From contig JACVTC010000064.1 of NCBI GenBank assembly GCA_016946835.1, positions 880,001 to 930,000 of the forward strand: a DNA stretch of 50,000 nucleotides, given 5' to 3'. Origin of the DNA: Neocallimastix lanati (nom. inval.). Taxonomy: Eukaryota; Neocallimastigomycota; Neocallimastigomycetes; Neocallimastigales; Neocallimastigaceae. A program made the translations under genes and the position numbers. Under the pieces are notes generated by a model. It was not told the origin of the DNA and made no database searches. It saw only the letters and a program-made list of their open reading frames with translations. Positions 31,461-40,200 of this stretch are shown here, piece after piece; position 1 is the stretch's first letter; each line of letters opens with the position of its first letter.

Positions 31461-32015
31461 TAATTATATTTTGAATAATGATAATATCTTTACTTCTTAT
31501 TTTTTTTTAACATCATTAAAATAAAAAATATATATATATATATATAAAAATAAAATATAAATATAAATAAATAAAATAAAAATATAAATAGTGAAGTACT
31601 ATAATAATAAAAATAAAATAAAATAAAATAAAATAAAAAATTCAATTATAATAATATTAAAATTTAATTGTAATAATCTTTATTTTATATATAATTTATT
31701 AATAACGATCATTATTAAATTTTATATTTTTATTTCTAATTATATTTTGAATAATGATAATATCTTTACTTCTTATTTTTTTTTAACATCATTAAAATAA
31801 AAAATATATATATATATATATAAAAATAAAATATAAATATAAATAAATAAAATAAAAATATAAATAGTGAAGTACTATAATAATAAAAATAAAATAAAAT
31901 AAAATAAAATAAAAAATTCAATTATAATAATATTAAAATTTAATTGTAATAATCTTTATTTTATATATAATTTATTAATAACGATCATTATTAAATTTTA
32001 TATTTTTATTTCTAA
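31461..32015. repeat. Tandem duplication, about 276-bp unit
   Basis: Copies at 31461-31736 and 31737-32015 both begin TAATTATATTTTGAATAATG. They are almost identical; the visible difference is in the length of a TA run. Each copy contains an AAAAT pentamer stretch next to the string AATATAAATAGTGAAGTAC, which resembles the core of the MRE11-intron satellite. Confidence 0.92.
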
Positions 32016-32439
32016 CTAAAAAAAAACACTGATATTATTTTTGATATTATATTTACTATTTTATATTATGAAATTAAAAGGTTATATATTCTGAATTTTT
32101 TTTAATTAAATCATTTAAATATGAATATGTATTAAGTATTTATGTAAATGTAATTTTTTATTCAGTAAAAATTGATATGTCTTTAAATGTTTATGTCTTT
32201 GATTTCATTTTTATTACTATTATTTTGTACTATAGTTTATATAGTTTATGATGATACAAATAACTTATTTTTAAAAATTTTTATTTTCTATAATCCTCTT
32301 TAATATAATTAAAATAAAAGCATGCATTTAATGTATTGAAACATGGATAATCTATTAAAATGTATTTTATATTTATAAATATCATTAAATATTGTATTAT
32401 TTAAAAAAATAAGTCTTTTACTTCAAATAACATTTTCAC

Positions 32440-33185
32440 TTATTAAAAAAAATAACAATGAATTAGTATCTTCTACACATAAAAAATTTAAAGCTTGGAA
32501 TTCTCATTATAAATTCCAAGGACGGATTCTTCAGGTCATAATCTTTCTAAAGATTTCTGGAAAGATTCTGATGCACTTAGGAATTTGAGAAATCCACTGC
32601 AATAAGATTATACTAGATTGAAGGATTTTTTAATGAGAATAGCTTTATATCATTATATTACGTTTTTAAAGAACTTAACATTCCTCTTCTATCGGTGAAA
32701 TGTACGATTGCTCAGGTGAGATGTTTTAAAAAATGGAAAAACTTTAATTGCATATTCTCTGTTTTACTAAGAGAGATATCACGTTGTAGACGTTATGCAT
32801 GGGATAAAGAAAGTAAAATTTTAGAAGATAAATTAGATAAATTCCCATCAAAAAAAACAATTGCAAACTTTTATTCGGATAGGAATATGACAGGAAAATC
32901 AATTGAAGACGCCTGTCTAGAATGATGTCCTTGTTGTTATAGAAAAAATAGTAATCCTCGATTGGAATATTGGATTTCTAAATGCCATCTTCTCCGTGAA
33001 TTTCAAATGAATATTTAATGAATATTGAGAAACTTTATGAAGTTTAGCATGTAAATATATGGGTGATGTGGTACAGATTATATAACTTCCTTCTTGGTGG
33101 AAGAAATGCAGACAATATTGATTTAAATTATTATAAAAAAAATGAGATGTCTTGTTTAATACTTCAAACAAATAATAGATAGTAA
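32440..33185 (+). pseudogene. Degenerate fragment, probably the C-terminal end of a LINE ORF2
   Basis: This stretch is visibly less AT-rich than its flanks and reads as protein in pieces on the plus strand, broken by stops and frameshifts. One piece (32695-32925) contains RRYAWDKESKILEDKLDKFPS. Just past its TGA, in the same frame, comes a Cys/His segment, CPCCYRKNSNPRLEYWISKC. A third piece in another frame (from about 33015) has NFLLGGRNAD. A Cys-rich CPxC...E.W...C motif followed by a short tail ending near LLGG is typical of the 3' end of non-LTR retrotransposon ORF2. No reverse transcriptase block is left. The assignment is by pattern only; another transposon or gene relic remains possible. 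Confidence 0.45.
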
Positions 33186-33598
33186 ATAAACAAAACATAA
33201 AGATTTTTAATGCTTTTTATATCTTTTAAAAATATTAGCATTATCAAAAAATAACAGAAAATAAAATGTATAAAATCGTATATATATATGATATTATTTA
33301 AAAAAGCACTAATACAGAACTATATAATATTATTATATATCCTATTTATTTGTAATAATTTATTTAATATTTAAAATTATAAATAAAAATTGTAATAAAA
33401 TAAAAATATTAATTAAAAATTAAAAAATTTGTAAATAAAAAATTCAATTTTTCTAACAAAATTAAATAAATAAAAACTAACCTTATAATTTTATGTTATT
33501 ATTTATTGATTAAAAATAAAAAAAATAAAAATAAAAAAAAAATATTTAATTAAAAATTAATGAATTTCATTAATATTTGAATTATTCAATTCAATTTA

Positions 33599-33603
33599 AA
33601 ATT
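33599..33603. repeat. Target-site duplication, left copy
   Basis: AAATT immediately before the 5' LTR, matched exactly by AAATT at 39216-39220 immediately after the 3' LTR. A 5-bp duplication is usual for copia integrase. Confidence 0.9.
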
Positions 33604-33915
33604 TGTTATAAATATTGATTTAAAATATTAAAATAAATTATTTGAAATAAATAAATTAAAATTCGTAATTTAATTAAAGTATTAGCAATTATTTTTATAA
33701 ATTTGTAATTAAATTTATTCGCAATTTTTTATGTAAATTAGAAATAGTTTTGATCAAATGATAAATAAAATCAAGCCACAACATGTGTATAAATGTCATT
33801 AATTTTACCCTAATTTTATATCCTTGTAATTACCTTATTATTTTATAAATAATAATAAATAAATAAATAAATAAATAATTATTAAATAAATAAATTTGAT
33901 ATACTATATCTATTA
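33604..33915 (+). repeat. 5' LTR (312 bp)
   Basis: Starts TGTTATAAATATTG and ends TATATCTATTA. It is 311/312 identical to the 3' LTR. The ends are TG...TA rather than the usual TG...CA; the boundary is fixed by loss of identity on both sides and by the target-site duplication. It contains an AAAT/TAAA run near the 3' end. Confidence 0.95.
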
Positions 33916-33926
33916 GATTAAGAGTC
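33916..33926 (+). promoter_or_regulatory. Primer-binding site (putative tRNA-Lys CUU half-tRNA type)
   Basis: The 11 bases directly after the 5' LTR, GATTAAGAGTC, are the reverse complement of GACTCTTAATC. That is the anticodon stem-loop sequence of eukaryotic tRNA-Lys(CUU). Priming from an internal tRNA fragment rather than the 3' CCA end is known for Drosophila copia and yeast Ty5, both with initiator tRNA-Met. The tRNA itself is not in this window, so the pairing partner is inferred. Confidence 0.6.
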
Positions 33927-33936
33927 TTTTTCTACC

Positions 33937-35277
33937 ATGAACGCCGCCACTACTACTACACCTTTTGTCCAAAAACTCAATGGAAAAAATTTTCGTACTT
34001 GGTACCTCTTTATTCAAAATTTCCTTAAAGGAAAGAGACTATTCCAATATACTGAAGTCGACATCATTGCTGAACGAACCAACGTCTTTAATCAATTAAC
34101 TAATGATCTCCAAAATCTACAAGCTCAGGCCGAGAATAATCAAAATAACCGGGAACTTCAAGCCAATATCCAAAATATTCAAGAACAATTGATTCAACAA
34201 CAGAACGCTATAGAAGAGGCGATTGCCAACGACGCTATGGCTAACTCCATAATCATCGCTAATGTAACAGATAAAGTTTTAAAATTTATCGAAAGGAGAG
34301 AAAAAGCATTCGAAAAAATGGAGAAACTTAAACAACTCTACGAAAGAGACGAAGAAGAAGAACATTCTATTTGGTACAAGAGGCTCTTTGAACTTAAAGC
34401 AAGTGACATCAATAACACTATGGATGTCATAAATGAAATTATGGAACTTTTCAATATGTTACATGACACAAATTTAAATCCAAACAATTTAGAAAAACTC
34501 ACAATTTTACACAATGCTCTTCCAAATGAAATCAAAAATATTGTCAATTTTAGCGCAGACGTCAACCCGATTGAATTCTACAATGATATCAAAAATAAGA
34601 TTTTTATTAGAAAATATAATAGTAAGTCCAATAGACTCACTAGTTTAAACAACAATTATATTCAAAATTCTCAAGAAGACAACATGGACCTTGATTATGA
34701 TCTTAACCACGTCTACCATCATACTAAAAATCTACGCAACTCAAAATCTTATCCTTCCAACAAGAAATTTTGTCACATTTGTAAAATCAACGGACATTCC
34801 ACTGACGAATGTTTTTTCAATGCGAAGACAAACAAAAGAATTCGAAACTCAAAAAATTACAAAAACAAAAGAATCAATCAAAAGAAACATAAATATAATT
34901 ACAAAAAACAAACTGGATCATTAAAAAACATCGAACATAACGATGAATATGTCTCCTTCGATGAACTTTATAATAACTATTATGATTATTCCATTAATAG
35001 CATTGAATATACCGATGATGAATCCATAAATAACATAGAAACAATGGATAATCACATGATAACAACTAATAATAATTTTATATTAAACAACAATTTTAAT
35101 AATAATATTTCATTTTTCATTAATTTTTTACTTTCAAATGATCATGTGTATAGTTGGGGTTGCTCAGCATATCATTCATTTATGAATACAAAACCGTATC
35201 GTCAAGTAAATGATAAAAATATATTCAACCTTGAATATTTATCATCAAACGAACAATATCCATATAGTACTCAATGA
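33937..35277 (+). CDS. gag: Copia Gag polyprotein
   Basis: 446 aa up to a TGA. The N-terminus (KLNGKNFRTWYLFIQNFLKG) matches the Gag-like region of copia elements, where a Trp-containing segment opens the capsid domain. A CCHC zinc knuckle follows at residues 279-292 (C-x2-C-x4-H-x4-C, CHICKINGHSTDEC) and a basic stretch comes after it, both suited to RNA packaging. The last about 100 residues are Asn/Tyr-rich linker. The ATG lies 21 bases after the LTR. The stop codon is in the same frame as the protease coding sequence immediately downstream, so Gag and Pol are separated by this single codon. Confidence 0.93.
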   Translation: MNAATTTTPFVQKLNGKNFRTWYLFIQNFLKGKRLFQYTEVDIIAERTNVFNQLTNDLQNLQAQAENNQNNRELQANIQNIQEQLIQQQNAIEEAIANDAMANSIIIANVTDKVLKFIERREKAFEKMEKLKQLYERDEEEEHSIWYKRLFELKASDINNTMDVINEIMELFNMLHDTNLNPNNLEKLTILHNALPNEIKNIVNFSADVNPIEFYNDIKNKIFIRKYNSKSNRLTSLNNNYIQNSQEDNMDLDYDLNHVYHHTKNLRNSKSYPSNKKFCHICKINGHSTDECFFNAKTNKRIRNSKNYKNKRINQKKHKYNYKKQTGSLKNIEHNDEYVSFDELYNNYYDYSINSIEYTDDESINNIETMDNHMITTNNNFILNNNFNNNISFFINFLLSNDHVYSWGCSAYHSFMNTKPYRQVNDKNIFNLEYLSSNEQYPYSTQ

Positions 35278-38200
35278 ACCTATGACACAGGTTCCTCTGA
35301 ACATATTACAAATAATAAGTATCTATTAGCTGATTTTAAAAAACAAAACATTACAATGAGATGTGCTAACAATACCGAATGCTACTTTGAAGGATATGGT
35401 ACATTTCATGGGAAAATAAACGGTCATAGAATTACCTTACATCACGTGCTATTTTCAAAGAACATATCAAAAAATATAATTAGTGGTATTAAACTTTCAA
35501 AAGAAGGAATATATACCCTAATTGCATCAGATCGAAAAAACAAGCCTTACATCAGTCTTATTATGAACAATCGAGTTATTGGAACTTTTTATTCCAACAT
35601 CCACAATATAATACATATGACTATAAATCCAATTAATACTAATTCCCACAATCTACTTAACATTGAAATAGACAACAATAATTTAAAAATTTGGCATAAT
35701 CGACTTGGTCACTTTTTTCTTTATGACATTAACAAATATCTAAAACTAAATAAAATAAAGCCATTAAATTGTACTGAATGCCGAATTTCCAAAATGAATA
35801 AAGACCCTTTTAATGGTACTCCCCCTAGAGCCACTGAAATACTAGAGACAATCCACTCCGACATTGTTGGTCCTGTTGAACCATCCATTACTAACAAAAA
35901 ATACTTCATAACATTCATAGATGAATTTTCACGAAAGGCATGGTTATACTTACTTGAAGAAAAGTCACAAGCAACTGAAATAATAATACAATTTCTCACA
36001 TTTATTGAAAACCAATATAATAAAGTTATCAAAACTTTCAAATCAGACAATGGTAAAGAATACAAGAATAAAAGGATATTTAATTTCTGTAACAATAAAG
36101 GTATAAACAAAGTATTCTCAACACCTTATAATCCGCAAATCAACGGTCTCGCGGAAAGGTTCAACCGTACCATAGTCGATTGTACAAGAACATTACTATT
36201 CACTTCAAAACTCAATACTAAATTTTGGGATTTTGCAATCAAGTACGCCACTCATTTATATAATATCACTCCACATTCCAGCATAAACAATCAAATTCCC
36301 AATAAAATTTTCTTTAATAAAGACATCGACTTATCAAAAATCAAAGTTTTCGGATGCTCTACATATTATAAAATTCCCAATAACAACAAAATTTCTAAAT
36401 TCGAGCCCAAATCAAGAAAAGGAATATTTTTAGGTATTGATTTTGAATCTAATAGTTTCATCATTATGGACATAAACGATAATAAATGTAAACTTGTTAG
36501 AGAAGCACTATTCTTAGAAGATATATTTCCTGGAGTACAATTAAATAGTAAAATATCAAATATCAATAATGAACTCTGTATTACAAACAACACTCTTACT
36601 TTTGAAAACTCAGACATTTCAGACACCTTCCAAAATATTTATAATAATAATTACTCTAATAATAATATACAACAACATATACATGATATTCGTACTACTG
36701 ATAGTATTCAAGAAAATGAAAACAACAATACAGAAAATACTGATGGACAAAGCTATACCAACAATGATGACATCAATCATACCAAAAATATTGAAAATAA
36801 CGACAATGAAATCCACAACGATTCCACAAATTACACCAACAATATTATAATCAACAATAATAATACTGATAAACAATCAAAAACTATAAATCGCAATAGA
36901 TCACTATTTACGAATGATGACAATAATCACAAGAAAATAAAAAGAAACCCTAGTTCAATTAATCATAAAAGAAAAAGAAATATTGAAGACGTAGAAAACA
37001 TAATTTATAAGAAAATAAAAAATATCGACAACATTCCTCAAATACTCAGAAAAAGACCACATACATCAACAGATAAAAGCGATCCAATATCTAATAAAAG
37101 AATAAAATCACTAATCAATAATAAAGAATTCAATAACATCTCACACATAAATAACAATAAAAATAAAATTTCAGCCAAAAACACAATCCAAAAGATCCCC
37201 AAAAATTTTAATGAAGCTATTAACAGTAATGAAAAGAAAGAATGGTTAACTGCAATCAAAAATGAACTTGATAACTTATATGCAAATAAAATAATGACAT
37301 TCACTAAAAGAATACCAAAAAATACCAACATTATATCTTCAAAATGGGTATTCACTGTAAAAAGAGATGAAAACAACAATATCACTAAATATAAAGCAAG
37401 ATTAGTAGCCAGGGGCTACAAGCAACAAAAAGGTATAGACTATGACATTACTTATTCACCAACACTTAACACAGATAGAATAAAACTAATTATTGCCCTT
37501 GCTGCCAAATTCAAGTGGAATATTCAACAACTGGACATAAAAGCAGCATTCTTAAATGCAAACTTTGACAAAACATTATATATCCAAATTCCAAAAGGAG
37601 ATAAAAATTTCAAAAAAGGTTTCTGGAGATTAAATAGGGCACTCTACGGTTTAAAACAGGCCGGAAGACAATGGTTTCTTACTATCTCAAAATTCCTTAG
37701 AGAAAATGGATATACGCAATTAAGTTCAGAACCATGCATCTTCAAAAAGGTAATCAATAATAAACTTGTCGGTCTTATTGGATTATACGTCGATGACATG
37801 ATGATTACCGGAAACAATCGAGAAATAAGAAATATAATAAGCAAACTTAAGAAAAGATTCAAAATCTCAAATTGTGAACCTCTAAGATATATACTAGGAA
37901 TAAAAATAGAAAAGGATCATAACGATTATATAATATCTCAAACTCACACAATAAACACTTTACTCGAAAAATATAATATTACAAATATCAAAAAACAATC
38001 TACACCATGTACAGGAGACAATCTAATATCAGAAAACAAAAAACCATTTAACACAACGATATTCAAAAGTGCAATTGGATCGCTGATATACATCGCAAAA
38101 ATCACACGTCCAGACATCAGCTTCGCCGTTCATAAAATAGCAAGAAAATCTGAATCCCCTACCGTATCAGATTGGAACAAGGTATTGAATATATTCAAAT

Positions 38201-38832
38201 ACCTAAACGCTACTAAAGATTATAAGCTGAGATATAATGGAAAAGGGAACTTTATTGGATACACCGATTCTGACTTTGCAGGAGATCTTGAAGATAGAAA
38301 ATCTACCTCAAGACACATAATATTAATAGGAAATTCCCCAATATGCTGGGGATCAAAGAAGCAGTCCATCGTAGCCACTAGTACTACCGAAGCTGAATAT
38401 ATAGCCACTTCCGAATGTGTAAAAAAGGTACTTTGGATAAGAAACATCCTAAAGGAATTACTTAATTTTAAAAAACCTATAACGATATTCACAGATAATA
38501 CTTCAAGCTTAAAAACAATAAAAAACGGCGAACTAAACAGCAAATTAAAACATATTTCAATAAAATATTACTTTAACAAAGACAATATTAATCAAAATAA
38601 AATAGATCTAAAATATATTCCAACCGACGAAATGCTCGCTGACACATTAACAAAAAATCAAAACGGAAGTCAAATAAAGAAATTTACCAAAAAGATATTC
38701 GAAATAAATAATAACAATAACCAAAATAACAATAATATTAATTACAAAAATAAACACAATTACCACTATATCATAGACAATAATAACAACGTAAATAAAA
38801 GAAAATTTAATAGTAATGATAATAAATACTAA
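35278..38832 (+). CDS. pol: Copia Pol: protease, integrase, reverse transcriptase, RNase H
   Basis: Same frame as Gag, beginning just after its TGA. The first residues, TYDTGSSEHIT, are the aspartic protease active site, so the first ATG (35356) would omit it and is unlikely to be the functional start. Counting from that ATG: GAG-pre-integrase zinc motif H114-x4-H119...C139-x2-C142; integrase D169 (IHSD), D231 (KSDNGKEY) and E267 (AERFNR) with the D-35-E spacing; reverse transcriptase with LDIKAAFLNA and the YVDD box at 811-814; RNase H with TDSDFAGD (D971), STTEAEY, FTDN and the HISIKYY region. All four catalytic modules keep their key residues. Between integrase and RT lies an Asn-rich linker (about residues 420-600). 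It ends in an Asn/Lys tail before TAA. Confidence 0.95.
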   Translation, partial: TYDTGSSEHITNNKYLLADFKKQNITMRCANNTECYFEGYGTFHGKINGHRITLHHVLFSKNISKNIISGIKLSKEGIYTLIASDRKNKPYISLIMNNRVIGTFYSNIHNIIHMTINPINTNSHNLLNIEIDNNNLKIWHNRLGHFFLYDINKYLKLNKIKPLNCTECRISKMNKDPFNGTPPRATEILETIHSDIVGPVEPSITNKKYFITFIDEFSRKAWLYLLEEKSQATEIIIQFLTFIENQYNKVIKTFKSDNGKEYKNKRIFNFCNNKGINKVFSTPYNPQINGLAERFNRTIVDCTRTLLFTSKLNTKFWDFAIKYATHLYNITPHSSINNQIPNKIFFNKDIDLSKIKVFGCSTYYKIPNNNKISKFEPKSRKGIFLGIDFESNSFIIMDINDNKCKLVREALFLEDIFPGVQLNSKISNINNELCITNNTLTFENSDISDTFQNIYNNNYSNNNIQQHIHDIRTTDSIQENENNNTENTDGQSYTNNDDINHTKNIENNDNEIHNDSTNYTNNIIINNNNTDKQSKTINRNRSLFTNDDNNHKKIKRNPSSINHKRKRNIEDVENIIYKKIKNIDNIPQILRKRPHTSTDKSDPISNKRIKSLINNKEFNNISHINNNKNKISAKNTIQKIPKNFNEAINSNEKKEWLTAIKNELDNLYANKIMTFTKRIPKNTNIISSKWVFTVKRDENNNITKYKARLVARGYKQQKGIDYDITYSPTLNTDRIKLIIALAAKFKWNIQQLDIKAAFLNANFDKTLYIQIPKGDKNFKKGFWRLNRALYGLKQAGRQWFLTISKFLRENGYTQLSSEPCIFKKVINNKLVGLIGLYVDDMMITGNNREIRNIISKLKKRFKISNCEPLRYILGIKIEKDHNDYIISQTHTINTLLEKYNITNIKKQSTPCTGDNLISENKKPFNTTIFKSAIGSLIYIAKITRPDISFAVHKIARKSESPTVSDWNKVLNIFKYLNATKDYKLRYNGKGNFIGYTDSDFAGDLEDRKSTSRHIILIGNSPICWGSKKQSIVATSTTEAEYIATSECVKKVLWIRNILKELLNFKKPITIFTDNTSSLKTIKNGELNSKLKHISIKYYFNKDNINQNKIDLKYIPTDEMLADTLTKNQNGSQIKKFTKKIFEINNNNNQNNNNINYKNKHNYHYIIDNNNNVNKRKFNSNDNKY

Positions 38833-38893
38833 AAAATGATAAATAATATTAATAATTCCAAACTCATATTTTAATCATATTAAAAATAAGTTT

Positions 38894-38903
38894 GAGGGGG
38901 GAA
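38894..38903 (+). promoter_or_regulatory. Polypurine tract
   Basis: GAGGGGGGAA directly abuts the 3' LTR. It is the only G-run in the region and is the usual primer for plus-strand synthesis. Confidence 0.9.
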
Positions 38904-39215
38904 TGTTATAAATGTTGATTTAAAATATTAAAATAAATTATTTGAAATAAATAAATTAAAATTCGTAATTTAATTAAAGTATTAGCAATTATTTTTATAA
39001 ATTTGTAATTAAATTTATTCGCAATTTTTTATGTAAATTAGAAATAGTTTTGATCAAATGATAAATAAAATCAAGCCACAACATGTGTATAAATGTCATT
39101 AATTTTACCCTAATTTTATATCCTTGTAATTACCTTATTATTTTATAAATAATAATAAATAAATAAATAAATAAATAATTATTAAATAAATAAATTTGAT
39201 ATACTATATCTATTA
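38904..39215 (+). repeat. 3' LTR (312 bp)
   Basis: One substitution relative to the 5' LTR (G at 38914). Followed by the AAATT target-site copy. Confidence 0.95.
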
Positions 39216-39220
39216 AAATT
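39216..39220. repeat. Target-site duplication, right copy
   Basis: AAATT, identical to 33599-33603. Confidence 0.9.
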
Positions 39221-39917
39221 ATAATTATTTATATAAAATTGTTAATAATGAAAAATACTCTTTTTCATATATATTTATAATTATAAACTAATTCATAACT
39301 TTGATTTTATCAATATTTATTGATATTCATTTATATTTATTATTATAATAGTCATTATATATTTAAGCATACTATTGTTTATTTTGTTTTAGTGATCAAT
39401 ATTTACATAATAAAAGCATAGCTCTGAAAGAAGCTTTTAATGATTATAAGGATTTTTTATTAACATTAAGAAGGGTTAAAAATAGATTAAAAACATAATT
39501 TTTCTATAATAATAATAAGCTCTATAAAAATAAATATAAAATATATATATTTTAAACAGAAGAAAAAAAAAATTAATACTGTAAATAAAATTTAAAATAA
39601 AAGATTGTCTGTAAAATGTTATTTTTATATAATAAATAAAGAAATTTTACATTTTCTAATTATTTTAAATATTATCTTTTTTTTTTAAAAAAAAAAAAAA
39701 ATTAACATTAATTTTTTTTATATATATTTTATATTCATTATCTTATTGTTTATTAAAAACTTAATATTACTATTATTATTATTAATATTATTAATAATAA
39801 TTATATTTTAAATAATATATATATATATAATAATTTATTGTTTTGATATTATTATTAAAATTGTTAATAATAATTATATTTTAAATAATATATATATATA
39901 TATATTTTATTGTTTTT

Positions 39918-39958
<41 letters not shown>

Positions 39959-40200
39959 TTTTAATGATTTTTTTTTCTTTTTAATGGTTAATCATGCGTA
40001 AATTGATTATTAATTTAAATATATATATATTTATTATTAAAATTTATGTTCTATAATAAAAATATGAATTGTTATAATATTCATATATATTAAATTATAT
40101 GTATATTATTAATTAAAATATTATTTTTCATTTTGTAATGAAAAATAATAAAGATAGTTGAATTTAAAATAATCAAGAAGTTTTATATATTCTTTTTAAA
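39221..40200. other. Spacer between the copia element and PDE9
   Basis: AT-rich, with two similar segments around 39777-39837 and 39845-39905 (TTATATTTTAAATAATATAT motif repeated) and a run of 34 T at 39920-39953. The only coding-like piece is the orphan exon candidate at 39393-39498. Confidence 0.65.
39393..39498 (+). pseudogene. Orphan terminal-exon-like segment
   Basis: Preceded by a good acceptor (TTTGTTTTAG ending at 39392), then an open frame of 34 codons to TAA at 39496-39498, including NKSIALKEAFNDYKDFLLTL and a basic end. Composition and codon use look coding, unlike the surrounding AT repeats. I do not recognise the family, and no partner exon is visible upstream before the retrotransposon. 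It may be a gene remnant, a terminal exon of a gene split by the insertion, or chance. Confidence 0.3.

Larger units (their letters stand above)
31243..33598. other. Spacer between CFAP47 and the copia element
   Basis: Contains a 276-bp tandem duplication (31461-32015) and a decayed LINE-like coding fragment (about 32440-33185). The rest is AT-rich with no recognised gene. Confidence 0.7.
33604..39215 (+). mobile_element. Ty1/copia LTR retrotransposon, near intact
   Basis: 5612-bp element: 5' LTR 33604-33915, primer-binding site, gag, protease-integrase-reverse transcriptase-RNase H in that order (copia order, integrase before RT), polypurine tract, 3' LTR 38904-39215. It is flanked by AAATT duplications. 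The LTRs differ at one base (A at 33614, G at 38914), so insertion was recent. The reading frame is continuous from gag into pol except for one TGA at 35275-35277. It sits between the convergent 3' ends of CFAP47 and PDE9, so it disrupts no identified gene. Its coding DNA uses more C in third positions than the host genes do. Confidence 0.96.

Noticed and set aside
35721-38543. Several minus-strand ORFs within pol
   Set aside because: Shadows of the copia pol frame; none has a recognisable motif.
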